Shown in pieces: positions 35,788-45,054 of a stretch of 64,000 bases of DNA. The position numbers were made by a program, and so were the translations under genes. Source of the stretch: Flagellimonas spongiicola (GTDB lineage Bacteria > Bacteroidota > Bacteroidia > Flavobacteriales > Flavobacteriaceae); NCBI RefSeq assembly GCF_023502425.1, contig NZ_JAMFMA010000004.1, forward strand, positions 1 through 64,000, written 5' to 3'. The stretch's first letter is position 1. Every line of letters starts with the position of its first letter. Under the pieces are notes generated by a model, which was given only the letters and a program-made list of their open reading frames with translations, was not told the DNA's origin and made no database searches.

Positions 35788-37677
35788 TTAATTCATGGTA
35801 TCTGGAAGGATAACCGCGTCCAATACATGGATGACACCATTAATTGCTTGGACGTCCACAGCATCAATTCCGATTCCCATATTACCAGCACCGTCAGTAA
35901 CATCGGCAATGTTCCCATTGGTACCGGGTAATGTGATGGAGAATGTATCGCCTTCCAATGTTGCAGGGGTAACTGTTGTTCCATCTGGAGTTAGGTCACC
36001 TGAACGAATATTGGCACCTGCAATCACATGGTGCTGAAGAATTGGAATCAAATCAGCTTCCGCTGGGATAGCTGGTAGGGCATCAAATGCGGCATTTGTA
36101 GGAGCGAAAACCGTGAAAGGGTCACTTCCATTACCTTCTTGAGCAGATAATACCGCTACAAAATCTGTACTTGGTGTTAGTGTAGTCAAGGCTGTAACCA
36201 GCGTAGAAAAGTTTGGATCTGCAGTTGCAAAAGTTACTACTGTCGGAAGATCGATTACCATATCCACAGCATGGATTACGCCATTAGTTGCCACGATATC
36301 AGCTATGGCGACATTACTCATACCATTCAAGGATACGCCATCATCCGTGTTGATATATAAGCTCAAAGGCTCGTCCGCATCAAAAGTTGCGGCAGTGTTG
36401 ACATAAGAGTTGCTCAATCCGGAGGCGAACGCAGCTGCACCTACTACAACATGATTTGAAAGTATTGCATTGATATCATTGCCATTAGGATTGGTGAACG
36501 CCGCGAATCCGCTGTTCACCGGAGCAAAAACCGTGAATAATTCTTCTTCATCAGACAATAAATCTGTAAAAGTTGTATTGCCACCATCTGTAAGTGCGCC
36601 AACCAAGGAGGTCAAATTAGGGTTGGCAACAGCATGATCAACAATGTTTGGCAATCCAATTACGGCATCCACAACATGTACTACACCGTTAAGTGCTTTT
36701 ACATCTGGAGTATCTACAGTGGAAATGCCATTAAAAGTTACACCATCTGAAGTATCAAAGAAGATACTCATGTTTTCACCACCAGCTCCAGTAGCGAGTG
36801 TATTGCTGTATCCAGAACCTAGTCCAATTAAATCTTGGCTATAAAGTTCGCCGGTCAATACATGGTTAAGCAAAACATTGGTCAATACTTCAACAGGAAT
36901 ATCGCCTAATGCCGCTCCATCCAAAAAGGTTTCAAAAGCTTCATCTGTTGGAGCCAATACTGTAAAAGGACCATCACCTTGTAATACTGAAGGAAGGTCT
37001 CCGTTTGCGGCAGTCAATGCAGCAACAAGATTTTCCAAATTTTCATTACCTAGGGCTAAATCAGTTATAGAAACAAGAAGTATATCCGCCAATTCATCTA
37101 AAACTGCTTGAGGAAGCAATACCTTGTTTACAACATGCACAACTCCATTTGAAGCTTCAACATCAGCAAGAGAAACTTGCGCATCCGTGTCGGTATCGTC
37201 TCCAAAGAAGACACCGCCTTGGGTGGATACGGTGAGAGCGGAACCTTGTAAGGTCGTCAAAGATTGTCCATCACTTAAATCGGTAGATAAGGCTGCTGTT
37301 CCAGAAATTACATGATACGTAAGAATGGTTGCCAATAAATCTTGGAGTTGTTCTGTGTTGAAGTCGTCCAAAGAATCAAAACCATCCAATTGCGCTAATA
37401 AATCTGCAAAGGCAGCATTGGTAGGTGCAAAGACCGTGAAAGGCCCATCACCACTTAAAGCACTAATCAGATCATTATTGGCACTTTCATCGGCTTTTTG
37501 CAGCGCACTTACCAAGCTGCTTAAGTCTGCAGTCGCTAATGCTGTTTCAACTATATTAATAGGTGTAGGGTCTGGAGACATGTCGTCGGCAGGTCCGTTG
37601 TCATCTTCCGAACAGGAAGTAAAGGTCAGTACGAAAATCAGGACTGTCAATTTCGATAAGTTCCTTAGTGCTTTCAT
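35788..37677 (-). CDS. Lipoprotein with four FAS1 (fasciclin) domains
   Basis: A 629-residue lipoprotein (lipobox F-T-S-C, Cys22, then SEDDNGPADD, an acidic surface-export-type sequence) carrying four FAS1 domains with motifs near residues 78 (FTVFAPTN), 236 (FTVLAPTD), 379 (FTVFAPVN) and 520 (FTVFAPTN). The domains are more diverged from each other than in the neighbouring five-domain protein. The first domain is closest to the first domain of that neighbour, so the two genes are probably paralogues by local duplication. A promoter element (CAAAAATA on the plus strand, TATTTTTG on minus) lies at 37733-37740, about 56 bases upstream. A surface adhesin or matrix protein is the likely role. Confidence 0.94.
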   Translation of the reverse strand: MKALRNLSKLTVLIFVLTFTSCSEDDNGPADDMSPDPTPINIVETALATADLSSLVSALQKADESANNDLISALSGDGPFTVFAPTNAAFADLLAQLDGFDSLDDFNTEQLQDLLATILTYHVISGTAALSTDLSDGQSLTTLQGSALTVSTQGGVFFGDDTDTDAQVSLADVEASNGVVHVVNKVLLPQAVLDELADILLVSITDLALGNENLENLVAALTAANGDLPSVLQGDGPFTVLAPTDEAFETFLDGAALGDIPVEVLTNVLLNHVLTGELYSQDLIGLGSGYSNTLATGAGGENMSIFFDTSDGVTFNGISTVDTPDVKALNGVVHVVDAVIGLPNIVDHAVANPNLTSLVGALTDGGNTTFTDLLSDEEELFTVFAPVNSGFAAFTNPNGNDINAILSNHVVVGAAAFASGLSNSYVNTAATFDADEPLSLYINTDDGVSLNGMSNVAIADIVATNGVIHAVDMVIDLPTVVTFATADPNFSTLVTALTTLTPSTDFVAVLSAQEGNGSDPFTVFAPTNAAFDALPAIPAEADLIPILQHHVIAGANIRSGDLTPDGTTVTPATLEGDTFSITLPGTNGNIADVTDGAGNMGIGIDAVDVQAINGVIHVLDAVILPDTMN

Positions 37678-37701
37678 AGGGTGGATTTTTAGATTAATTT
37701 A

Positions 37702-37716
37702 TTTTGTTTAACAAAA
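37702..37716. promoter_or_regulatory. Candidate operator: TTTTGTT-T-AACAAAA
   Basis: Perfect 7-base arms flank a single base. It lies 25 bases upstream of the FAS1 start codon, between it and the promoter element. The right part (GTTTAACAAAA) recurs exactly at 37772-37782 and the left part (TTTTGTTTAA) at 37954-37963. It is a plausible binding site for a dimeric repressor; the regulator is not identified. Confidence 0.4.
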
Positions 37717-37732
37717 CAAAGATGAAGGTAAA

Positions 37733-37740
37733 CAAAAATA
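37733..37740 (-). promoter_or_regulatory. -7 promoter element of the four-FAS1 gene
   Basis: TATTTTTG on the minus strand, 56 bases before the start codon, with the palindrome at 37702-37716 downstream of it in the predicted leader. Confidence 0.5.
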
Positions 37741-38128
37741 GTTGCGTATTGTTTATTGTTTTTTATAAAAAGTTTAACAAAAATCTTGAATGACCCAATG
37801 AATTCAACATACTCAAAATCAAAATTATTTTTAAAAAAGTATCTATATCGAAGTAATATTGGATAAATATGTAAGAAATAGTGCTAAAATATGATGGTTT
37901 TTACCTGATTTGAATGATTTGGTTTTTATAGCGGTTGATACTTTACCGGTCCATTTTGTTTAATTGACATACAATTGTTAAATACAATTATTTGTTTATT
38001 TATAAAGAATAAAAATTCAACAAAATTCTAAAATAATTAGCGCCATTGATAAGTTTTAAGGATGTGATAACAATAGAACCACCTAGTGTAACCTTTTTGC
38101 TTTAATAGCGACTTAGCGGTACTATTTG

Positions 38129-38136
38129 TACTTTTG
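38129..38136 (+). promoter_or_regulatory. -7 promoter element of mnmA
   Basis: TACTTTTG matches the TAnnTTTG consensus and ends 15 bases before the ATG at 38152, giving a very short leader. Confidence 0.55.
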
Positions 38137-38151
38137 CAAAAGGAATTTGAG

Positions 38152-39345
38152 ATGATGAAAAAAGTAGTAGTTGGACTTTCGGGAGGTGTTGATTCGAGTG
38201 TAACGGCCTATCTTCTTAAACAACAGGGTTATGATGTAATTGGGTTGTTCATGAAGAACTGGCACGATGATTCCGTGACCATATCTGAGGAATGTCCATG
38301 GTTGGAGGATAGCAATGACGCCCTTATAGTTGCAGAGCGTCTTGGTATCCCATTTCAAACCGTCGATTTAAGTGTTGAATACAAGGAGCGTATAGTAGAT
38401 TATATGTTCAATGAGTATGAGCAAGGAAGAACACCCAACCCTGATGTTTTATGCAACAGGGAAATAAAATTTGATGTGTTTTTGAAAATTGCATTGCAAC
38501 TAGGGGCGGATTACGTGGCTACAGGACACTATTGCAGAAAAGGGATTGTCCATAATGCTGATGGATCTGAAACTTATCAGCTACTTGCCGGTGCAGACCC
38601 TAATAAAGATCAATCGTATTTCCTTTGTCAATTGTCACAAGAACAATTGGCTAAAACACTTTTCCCAATTGGTGAATTAACCAAACCTGAAGTACGTGAA
38701 ATCGCGGCGGATAATAATTTGATCACTGCAGATAAAAAAGACTCACAAGGCCTATGTTTTATTGGTAAGGTACATCTGCCAGAATTTTTACAACAAAAAT
38801 TGAAGCCTAAAAAGGGAGTTATTGTTGAAGTTCCGGATACCGCTCAACAGTTTCAAGTGCAAACACCAAATTTTCAAGATGAGCAGGAAGCATTGGCTTT
38901 TAGGGCTGAAAAACCGGTTTACCATGTGGAAGATGGAAAAGTGGTAGGTGAGCATCAAGGAGCGCATTACTTTACCATTGGTCAACGGAAAGGACTGAAT
39001 GTAGGAGGTACAAAAGAACCTCTTTTTGTCATAGATACAGATGTTGACCAAAATGTGATTTATACAGGTCAAGGCAAGGCGCATCCTGGTTTGTATAGAA
39101 GTACATTATTCGTAAAAGAAGAAGAGGTGCATTGGGTAAGAAGAGATATGGCTTTGGCCACTGATGAGACCATGGAAGTGATGGCACGGATTCGATATAG
39201 ACAACCCTTGCAACCTGCTACCTTATATAAGATAGACAATGGTCTCTACGTCGATTTCAAGGATAAGCAAGCTGCAATCACTGAGGGGCAGTTTGTAGCT
39301 TGGTATATAAATGATGAACTTATTGGCTCTGGTGTAATCTCATGA
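38152..39345 (+). CDS. mnmA: tRNA-specific 2-thiouridylase MnmA
   Basis: A 397-residue enzyme that thiolates U34 in the wobble position of tRNA Lys, Glu and Gln. The PP-loop G-L-S-G-G-V-D-S-S lies at residues 8-16. The two catalytic cysteines are C101 (V-L-C-N-R-E) and C202 (G-L-C-F-I-G), both at family positions, with [10 protein letters not shown] and the C-terminal beta-barrel. I chose the ATG at 38152 (or 38155); an upstream in-frame TTG falls inside the promoter element. It overlaps the next gene by four bases (ATGA), so the two are likely co-translated. Confidence 0.96.
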   Translation: MMKKVVVGLSGGVDSSVTAYLLKQQGYDVIGLFMKNWHDDSVTISEECPWLEDSNDALIVAERLGIPFQTVDLSVEYKERIVDYMFNEYEQGRTPNPDVLCNREIKFDVFLKIALQLGADYVATGHYCRKGIVHNADGSETYQLLAGADPNKDQSYFLCQLSQEQLAKTLFPIGELTKPEVREIAADNNLITADKKDSQGLCFIGKVHLPEFLQQKLKPKKGVIVEVPDTAQQFQVQTPNFQDEQEALAFRAEKPVYHVEDGKVVGEHQGAHYFTIGQRKGLNVGGTKEPLFVIDTDVDQNVIYTGQGKAHPGLYRSTLFVKEEEVHWVRRDMALATDETMEVMARIRYRQPLQPATLYKIDNGLYVDFKDKQAAITEGQFVAWYINDELIGSGVIS

Positions 39346-40292
39346 AAGAAAACCGGAATAGCATTACCGAACTTTTTGGCATTACCTATCCAATTATTCA
39401 AGGTGGTATGATTTGGACAAGTGGATGGCGTTTAGTATCTGCGGTTTCCAATGCAGGTGGTTTAGGACTTTTGGGGGCTGGTAGCATGTATCCCGAAGTA
39501 CTAAAAGAACACATTGCAAAATGTCAAAAAGCTACAGATAAACCTTTTGGTGTAAATGTTCCCATGCTTTACCCCAATATTGAGGAAATCATGGACATTA
39601 TAGCAAATTCAGGAGTAAAGATTGTCTTCACCTCTGCGGGTAACCCTCGTACTTGGACTCCATTTTTAAAGGACAAGGGAATTACTGTGGTTCACGTTGT
39701 AAGCAGTGTGAAATTTGCCAAAAAAGCACAAGACGCTGGGGTTGATGCCATTGTAGCTGAAGGTTTTGAAGCAGGGGGCCATAATGGAAGGGATGAAACC
39801 ACAACAATGGTATTGATTCCTTCAGTAAAGGAACATATTAACATCCCTTTGATTGCTGCCGGAGGTATTGCAAATGGTAAGTCAATGTTGGCAGCAATGG
39901 TTTTAGGTGCTGATGGTGTTCAAGTGGGTAGTAGGTTTGCTGCGAGTCATGAAGGTTCTGCGCATAATTTATTCAAACAGCGCATTGTGGAAGCCAAGGA
40001 AGGTGATACGCATTTGACCCTAAAAGAATTGGCACCCGTTCGATTGCTGAAGAATAAATTCTATGAAGATGTTCAAAACGCATATGCCAATGGTGCGACC
40101 AAAGAAGATTTGATTTCACTTTTAGGTAGGGCTAGGGCAAAGCGAGGCATGTTTGAAGGAGATTTGGAAGAAGGGGAATTGGAAATTGGACAAGTCTCAG
40201 GCTTGATTCATTCCATTGAATCCGCAGGCGATATTATACAGCACATGATTACCGGATTTGAAAAAGCTAAAGAATCGGTAACAAGGTTTTAG
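39342..40292 (+). CDS. Nitronate monooxygenase / FMN-dependent 2-nitropropane dioxygenase family
   Basis: A 316-residue TIM-barrel flavoprotein. The FMN-binding segments P-I-I-Q-G-G-M-I-W (near 15), [20 protein letters not shown] with the probable catalytic His (near 145) and [10 protein letters not shown] (near 175) are present. Members include nitronate monooxygenases that detoxify propionate 3-nitronate and FabK-type enoyl-ACP reductases. The sequence does not decide between them, although the GGHNG motif is shared by both. It overlaps mnmA by four bases. Confidence 0.9.
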   Translation: MKENRNSITELFGITYPIIQGGMIWTSGWRLVSAVSNAGGLGLLGAGSMYPEVLKEHIAKCQKATDKPFGVNVPMLYPNIEEIMDIIANSGVKIVFTSAGNPRTWTPFLKDKGITVVHVVSSVKFAKKAQDAGVDAIVAEGFEAGGHNGRDETTTMVLIPSVKEHINIPLIAAGGIANGKSMLAAMVLGADGVQVGSRFAASHEGSAHNLFKQRIVEAKEGDTHLTLKELAPVRLLKNKFYEDVQNAYANGATKEDLISLLGRARAKRGMFEGDLEEGELEIGQVSGLIHSIESAGDIIQHMITGFEKAKESVTRF

Positions 40293-40330
40293 CCAATCAA
40301 TTCAATATTTTTTTCTACATTTAGCGGGCA

Positions 40331-40810
40331 ATGAGAACACTAATCCCCACATTAATGGTGTTCCTCTTTGTGCAGCAATCGCATGCACAAGTGGAACGCG
40401 ATAAAGCACTTCATTTTTTAGGCGGAAACCTTTTTGGTTTAGCTGGAGCAGGTATTGCCAAGCAAGCTTCGGATGGTAATCGATTATGGACATTTGTTGG
40501 TTCGGTCGCAGGTAGCGCTCTTATAGGTGTTGCCAAGGAAGCCGTAGATGCTGGTCAGCGGGATAACGGATGGGACAATGATGATTTGGCAGCTACTGTA
40601 CTAGGGGGAGTCACTGTTGGGGTGACCATTGAACTTTTTTCCAAAAAGAAAAAGAATACGAAACGACCGATGGGTGGGTTGACAACGGAATACATAGATC
40701 CTGAACTATTTAAAGTTGAGTCGGAATCACTGCTCACGCTGGCAACGGATTCGGAACTACCAACCTTGAATGCATTTGGGTTTACAAATACTTCACAGTC
40801 CCTAGAGTAA
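40331..40810 (+). CDS. Small exported YfiM/DUF2279-like protein
   Basis: A 159-residue protein with a Sec signal peptide (residues 1-19, ending SHAQ), then D-K-A-L-H-F-L-G-G and repeated Gly/Ala-rich hydrophobic segments (FGLAGAGIAKQ, VGSVAGSALIGVAKE, LAATVLGGVTVGVTIEL). This is the D-K-x-x-H-F pattern of DUF2279/YfiM-type envelope lipoproteins, but without a lipobox Cys. Its 3' end overlaps the convergent DUF58 gene by nine bases. A TACATTTA promoter-like element lies just upstream. Function unknown. Confidence 0.8.
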   Translation: MRTLIPTLMVFLFVQQSHAQVERDKALHFLGGNLFGLAGAGIAKQASDGNRLWTFVGSVAGSALIGVAKEAVDAGQRDNGWDNDDLAATVLGGVTVGVTIELFSKKKKNTKRPMGGLTTEYIDPELFKVESESLLTLATDSELPTLNAFGFTNTSQSLE

Positions 40811-42133
40811 ACCTCTTGCTTTGATTTCCAAATATTTGTTTATGGTGTTAATGGTCAAACGCTCAGGTTTGGTCAATATGGTTTGGATACCATACTGCTG
40901 AAGTTCCTTTTGCATTAGCTTTTTTTCCAATGAGAACTTTTCTGCAATAGTCTTATGATAGATAGTCTGGAGATCTTCTGCATCTGTGGAAATTAGGTTT
41001 TCCAATTCGGTATTTTCAAAGAAAACGACAACTAAAACATGCTTTTTTGCAATGGCTAATAAATAGGGCATTTGACGCCTAAGTGCTGAAATATGCTCAA
41101 AATTGGTATAGAGCAATAGAAGGCTTCTTTGGTTTATTTTTCGTTTGATATGGGCGTAAAGCAAACCAAAATCAGAGTCGGTGAATTCGGTATTTACATT
41201 GTATAGTTTCTCAAGAATGGTGTTGAGGTGGGTAAGTTTTTGAACTGCAGGGACAAAGGTTTCTATGTTTTTGGAAAAGGTAACCAACCCTGTTTTGTCA
41301 TTTCGCTTTAGGGTTACGTTGGAAAAAGCCAAGGCCGAATTGATTGCGTAGTCCAATAACTTTAGGTTATTGAAAGGCATTTTCATTACCCTTCCAGTAT
41401 CAATTAATGAGTAGATGGGTTGCGATTTTTCATCCTGGTATTGGTTTACCATCAATTGGTTTTTCTTGGCAGTGGCTTTCCAATTAATGGTGCGAATGTC
41501 ATCACCTTTGATGTATTCTTTTATCTGCTCAAATTCCTGAGTGTGTCCTATTCTTCTGATTTTTTTTAATCCAAACTCACTTAACTTGTTATGAACTGCC
41601 AAGAAATCATATTGCTGCATCTGGATGATGGAAGGATACACAGGTACCATTTGATCCCGTTGAAAAGTAAATCGACGCTTAACGATTTGTAATGGAGAGG
41701 AGGCATAAACATTAAGATTTCCAAACACATATTCACCTCTTTCCACTGGTCTAATGGCATAATCAAAGGTGTAGTTTTCCCCCTTACGCAAATAAACCTG
41801 ATGTGAAAAATCCCGTTTTTGGAATTGTACGGGCAGTTCATCAATGAGTACAATACCTGTTCTAAATGGATATTTACAGGTCAGCTTGATTGCCAAAGTA
41901 TTATTGTCGCCATTAGAAAGTTTTTGGGGTAATTCCCGCTCACCAAAAATACCATTTGATGAGGCGTACAATACATAAGTGTCCAATAGGAACAAAGTGA
42001 TCAAAATAAAAACAAGAAGCCATGCTATTGGATACAAAATAGCAAACCAATAGGAAAGGATAAATACCGCAGCAAGTACGGCGATATACCTGAAAAATTG
42101 GTTGTGGATATAAAATGACTTCAGGAATTTCAT
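40802..42133 (-). CDS. DUF58 (von Willebrand A-like) membrane protein of a MoxR system
   Basis: A 443-residue protein with two N-terminal transmembrane helices (about 16-50), a beta-sandwich domain (about 65-190) and a DUF58 vWA-like domain. The DUF58 hallmark is I-N-W-K-A-T-A-K-K (near 225), and the vWA-like strand YSLIDTGRVMKMPF has the D-T-G-R remnant of a MIDAS motif. It is the last gene of the operon; the MoxR AAA ATPase gene ends only one base before it. MoxR ATPases are thought to remodel or load vWA-domain proteins, so it is probably the membrane target of that ATPase. Confidence 0.92.
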   Translation of the reverse strand: MKFLKSFYIHNQFFRYIAVLAAVFILSYWFAILYPIAWLLVFILITLFLLDTYVLYASSNGIFGERELPQKLSNGDNNTLAIKLTCKYPFRTGIVLIDELPVQFQKRDFSHQVYLRKGENYTFDYAIRPVERGEYVFGNLNVYASSPLQIVKRRFTFQRDQMVPVYPSIIQMQQYDFLAVHNKLSEFGLKKIRRIGHTQEFEQIKEYIKGDDIRTINWKATAKKNQLMVNQYQDEKSQPIYSLIDTGRVMKMPFNNLKLLDYAINSALAFSNVTLKRNDKTGLVTFSKNIETFVPAVQKLTHLNTILEKLYNVNTEFTDSDFGLLYAHIKRKINQRSLLLLYTNFEHISALRRQMPYLLAIAKKHVLVVVFFENTELENLISTDAEDLQTIYHKTIAEKFSLEKKLMQKELQQYGIQTILTKPERLTINTINKYLEIKARGLL

Positions 42134-42134
42134 A

Positions 42135-43121
42135 TTATCTGGGTATTTCCACCGATTCTACGATCATGTGGATTACATCTTCGGTCGTCATTCCTTCCAT
42201 TTCTCTTTCCGGCGTCAATATTACCCTATGGTTCAGAACAGGTGCCAAAGCCTTTTTAACATCCTCTGGGATTACGAAATCCCGACCTGAAATGGCCGCA
42301 AACGCTTTTGCTGCGGATAAAGTGGCGATGGATGCCCGCGGTGATGCACCAAGGTATAGATGGGGATGATTTCGAGTGTTGGTAATGATGTTCGCGATGT
42401 AGTTAATGATTTTTTCCTCGACTATGATATCGTGTATGTTTTTTTTGAATTCCGCTAGCTTTTTGGGTGTAAGAACTGCCTTTATGTTGTCCTGCGGTTT
42501 ACTACCTTTTCGGTCATGATGTCCTTGAATAATTTGGAATTCTTCATCCGAAGTAGGATAATCAATTTTGATTTTGAACAAAAAACGATCCAATTGCGCC
42601 TCGGGAAGGGCATAGGTGCCTTCTTGCTCTATAGGATTCTGAGTAGCCAAAACCATAAAAGGTTCAGACATTTTATAAGTAGTGCCGTCTATGGTTGCTT
42701 GTCGCTCCTCCATAGTCTCAAAAAGTGCTGCCTGTGTCTTTGCTGGAGCACGGTTAATTTCATCGATAAGAATGACATTAGAGAATATAGGTCCTTTTTT
42801 AAATTCAAATTCGGAATTCTTTACATTAAAGACTGAGGTACCTAAAATATCACTTGGCATCAAATCAGGTGTAAATTGAATCCTACTGAATTCGGTTTTA
42901 ATGGTTTTGGCAAACAATTTGGCCATGATGGTTTTTGCAATTCCAGGGACCCCCTCTATCAATGCATGACCATCCACTAAAAGCGAAACAATCAACAATT
43001 CCATAAAGCTTTTTTGCCCGATTATTACAGTAGACAACTCTTGTTTTATTTTGCCTACCGTATCCCTGAGTTCTTCCAAGGGCACTCGGCTATCAAAATT
43101 CAAATCGTTATTTTCCATCAA
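42135..43121 (-). CDS. MoxR family AAA+ ATPase
   Basis: A 328-residue cytoplasmic AAA+ chaperone-like ATPase. Walker A is G-V-P-G-I-A-K-T (near 58) and Walker B is I-L-I-D-E-I-N-R-A (near 120), followed by sensor 1 (A-T-Q-N-P-I) and the MoxR-specific G-A-S-P-R-A-S (near 266) sensor 2 region. It overlaps the DUF4350 gene by 14 bases and abuts DUF58, so the genes are co-translated. MoxR proteins with DUF58 partners are often tied to envelope or large-complex assembly. The exact target here is unknown. Confidence 0.95.
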   Translation of the reverse strand: MMENNDLNFDSRVPLEELRDTVGKIKQELSTVIIGQKSFMELLIVSLLVDGHALIEGVPGIAKTIMAKLFAKTIKTEFSRIQFTPDLMPSDILGTSVFNVKNSEFEFKKGPIFSNVILIDEINRAPAKTQAALFETMEERQATIDGTTYKMSEPFMVLATQNPIEQEGTYALPEAQLDRFLFKIKIDYPTSDEEFQIIQGHHDRKGSKPQDNIKAVLTPKKLAEFKKNIHDIIVEEKIINYIANIITNTRNHPHLYLGASPRASIATLSAAKAFAAISGRDFVIPEDVKKALAPVLNHRVILTPEREMEGMTTEDVIHMIVESVEIPR

Positions 43122-44325
43122 CTTTTGCTTTAAATACTTCTATTTTTTTGTTTAAATCTTCTAGTTCTTTATCGGTTACTTGTGCTTTGGATTGAAGTGA
43201 CTTAATACTGTGGAATAAATCTTCCACCGATTTTCGATCATTGTTTGAACGCACCGCCAATTTGGCTAGAAACACTTCGTCCAATTTTTGCGTTGACATA
43301 TGCAATCGAGAGCGAATGTACTCAAGAAAGTAAGCGATTTTATGCTCTGTTATTTGCTTTTGTTCACCATTTTCGAAATACATATCGGCTATGGTTCTTG
43401 TAAAAGCAAGTGTTTGGTTTTTCAACGGGCTCACTACAGGAATAGCGCGTTGCTTGCGCTTACCTTCAAATACAACGTATACAAAGGCACCAATCAGAAC
43501 CAGATAATACGCCCACTTAAATTCCTTGGTATTTAGGAATAGGTACATTGGTGAAGTGTAAAAGGATTTGCCTGACTTATGGTGATTGTCCACGTAAATG
43601 GTGCCTGTTTTGGGGATGTATGACAACAGACCAGCCGTGTAATCACGATAATCCTCCTTTAAAATCACATAATTGGTAAATGCCTGAGGGAACTCCGATA
43701 ATATGATTTCACCTTGACCAAATGGACTTTTTATCACATTGACACCCTGTTCAGTTTTTAACGTGTCCTTGGCCTTTTTAACACTTCCAAGAACTATAGT
43801 ATTTACAGTATCCAATTTGGAGAAAATCGCGGCATTGTAATCTTTCTCAAAGGGAACCTGGCGCGGTGATAAATTAGAATTGACCAACTTATGTTGAAAA
43901 ACAGGTTGTAATTCAGAGGCACTGTATAAGTATTCCTCCTCCAAGTTAAGGGTGTCCAATAAGGCATTTTCAAAACCTTTGGACGCTACAAATAGGGTGT
44001 TGCCTTTATCAACCCAATCTAGTAATGCATGTAATTCAGCTTCTCCAAAACTAACATTCTCATTTACAAAAAAATAAGTGCCTTCCGCAGCTTCTTCAGT
44101 TTGCAAAAAATCAAATGGAGGTCGATTTATTTGTTCAATTTGATCTGGGAAAAATTCATTCATCAAATCATTTAAAACATATGTCCCATAGGGAATTTTA
44201 TGATGCGAGACATAAGAAGGAAACCAATTGACCTCCTTTGGCTTATTGTATTCCAACAACAGTAGTATACCCACTGTAATTAGACTTATGATGATATATA
44301 CCTTACCCTGTTTAAACATGATCAA
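43108..44325 (-). CDS. DUF4350 domain membrane protein
   Basis: A 405-residue protein with an N-terminal transmembrane helix (about 8-25), a periplasmic DUF4350 domain (about 35-255) of GATase/ThuA-like alpha/beta fold (TYFFVNENVSFGEAELHALLDWVDKGNTLFVA), a second helix near 275-295 and a cytoplasmic helical tail with Lys/Glu heptads (about 330-400). It overlaps DUF4129 upstream and MoxR downstream by 14 bases each. The fold resembles proteins that bind rather than hydrolyse; no nucleophile is seen. It is probably a periplasmic sensor or subunit of the MoxR system. Confidence 0.88.
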   Translation of the reverse strand: MIMFKQGKVYIIISLITVGILLLLEYNKPKEVNWFPSYVSHHKIPYGTYVLNDLMNEFFPDQIEQINRPPFDFLQTEEAAEGTYFFVNENVSFGEAELHALLDWVDKGNTLFVASKGFENALLDTLNLEEEYLYSASELQPVFQHKLVNSNLSPRQVPFEKDYNAAIFSKLDTVNTIVLGSVKKAKDTLKTEQGVNVIKSPFGQGEIILSEFPQAFTNYVILKEDYRDYTAGLLSYIPKTGTIYVDNHHKSGKSFYTSPMYLFLNTKEFKWAYYLVLIGAFVYVVFEGKRKQRAIPVVSPLKNQTLAFTRTIADMYFENGEQKQITEHKIAYFLEYIRSRLHMSTQKLDEVFLAKLAVRSNNDRKSVEDLFHSIKSLQSKAQVTDKELEDLNKKIEVFKAKVDGK

Positions 44326-45049
44326 GTATAGATTTTTTTAATTCGGAAAATGCTTTTTCAGCCTTTCCGTAGTGTTCCTTATCTATATTGAATTCGCCAT
44401 ACCAGATGTAATCATATAGTAGGGTTACGGTACTAAAAGGCGACTTGAATTTGCTTTCATTGAGTTCGGTAATGTAGTCATCGTTTGTTTTTTGTAGTTC
44501 CCATTCAATAATATCCCTTTCCGTAAGTAATTGAAGAATGAACAAATAATAATAACGAACGGCCAATCTATAATTTTGCTGAGCTAGTGCTTCTTCAATC
44601 AGCTGTTGGATGTTTGCCGTTTTTATAATCCGCTCCTCTTCTGAAAGTAAAACAACATTGGGGTTGTTTTGGGTGTAGACGAGGGAACGCGTATTTGCTT
44701 TAATGAAAAAGCGGATAATCAGGAATAGGAGTATGGCCAGCAGCACATAAGGCAGAATTCTCAGAAATGTGGCCAATGCACCAACTGCAGCCTCATTCCC
44801 AAAAAGGGACTGAAAAAGCAAAAGAAATATGGCGTACAACCAATTTTTAAAGCTGTCCCACCATCCATTTTCGGTTTTGGTGATTTCGTAATCAAAAGCA
44901 TCATCGTCCAGGTATTTTTGAAGTTGCTCTTGTGAAATTTCCAATGGGGATAATTGGGAATCATCATACTTGACCAAAGAATCATTTTGACCCAATAGAT
45001 GCCCCAAATTTAAGAGGAAAGCTGCTAAGATTATTAACTTACCTTTCAA
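44312..45049 (-). CDS. DUF4129 domain protein
   Basis: A 245-residue exported protein: signal peptide (1-20, LLGQ), a short periplasmic part, two nearby hydrophobic segments (about 70-88 and 100-118) and a cytoplasmic DUF4129 domain (about 150-240) with the conserved R-L-A-V-R-Y-Y-Y-L-F-I-L-Q-L-L and Y-D-Y-I-W-Y-G-E-F. DUF4129 is usually the tail of transglutaminase proteins. Here it stands alone, without the protease-like domain. It lies 5 bases after the next upstream gene and overlaps the DUF4350 gene by 14 bases. Confidence 0.88.
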   Translation of the reverse strand: MKGKLIILAAFLLNLGHLLGQNDSLVKYDDSQLSPLEISQEQLQKYLDDDAFDYEITKTENGWWDSFKNWLYAIFLLLFQSLFGNEAAVGALATFLRILPYVLLAILLFLIIRFFIKANTRSLVYTQNNPNVVLLSEEERIIKTANIQQLIEEALAQQNYRLAVRYYYLFILQLLTERDIIEWELQKTNDDYITELNESKFKSPFSTVTLLYDYIWYGEFNIDKEHYGKAEKAFSELKKSILDHV

Positions 45050-45054
45050 TGAAA

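Larger units (their letters stand above)
37678..38151. other. 474-base AT-rich intergenic region between FAS1 gene and mnmA
   Basis: No gene is seen. The region holds divergent promoters for the FAS1 gene (minus) and mnmA (plus), and a repeated TTTTGTTTAA/GTTTAACAAAA motif. There are long A and T tracts and no known RNA fold. The size is unusual for this gene-dense window, so an unannotated small RNA or operator cluster is possible. Confidence 0.5.
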
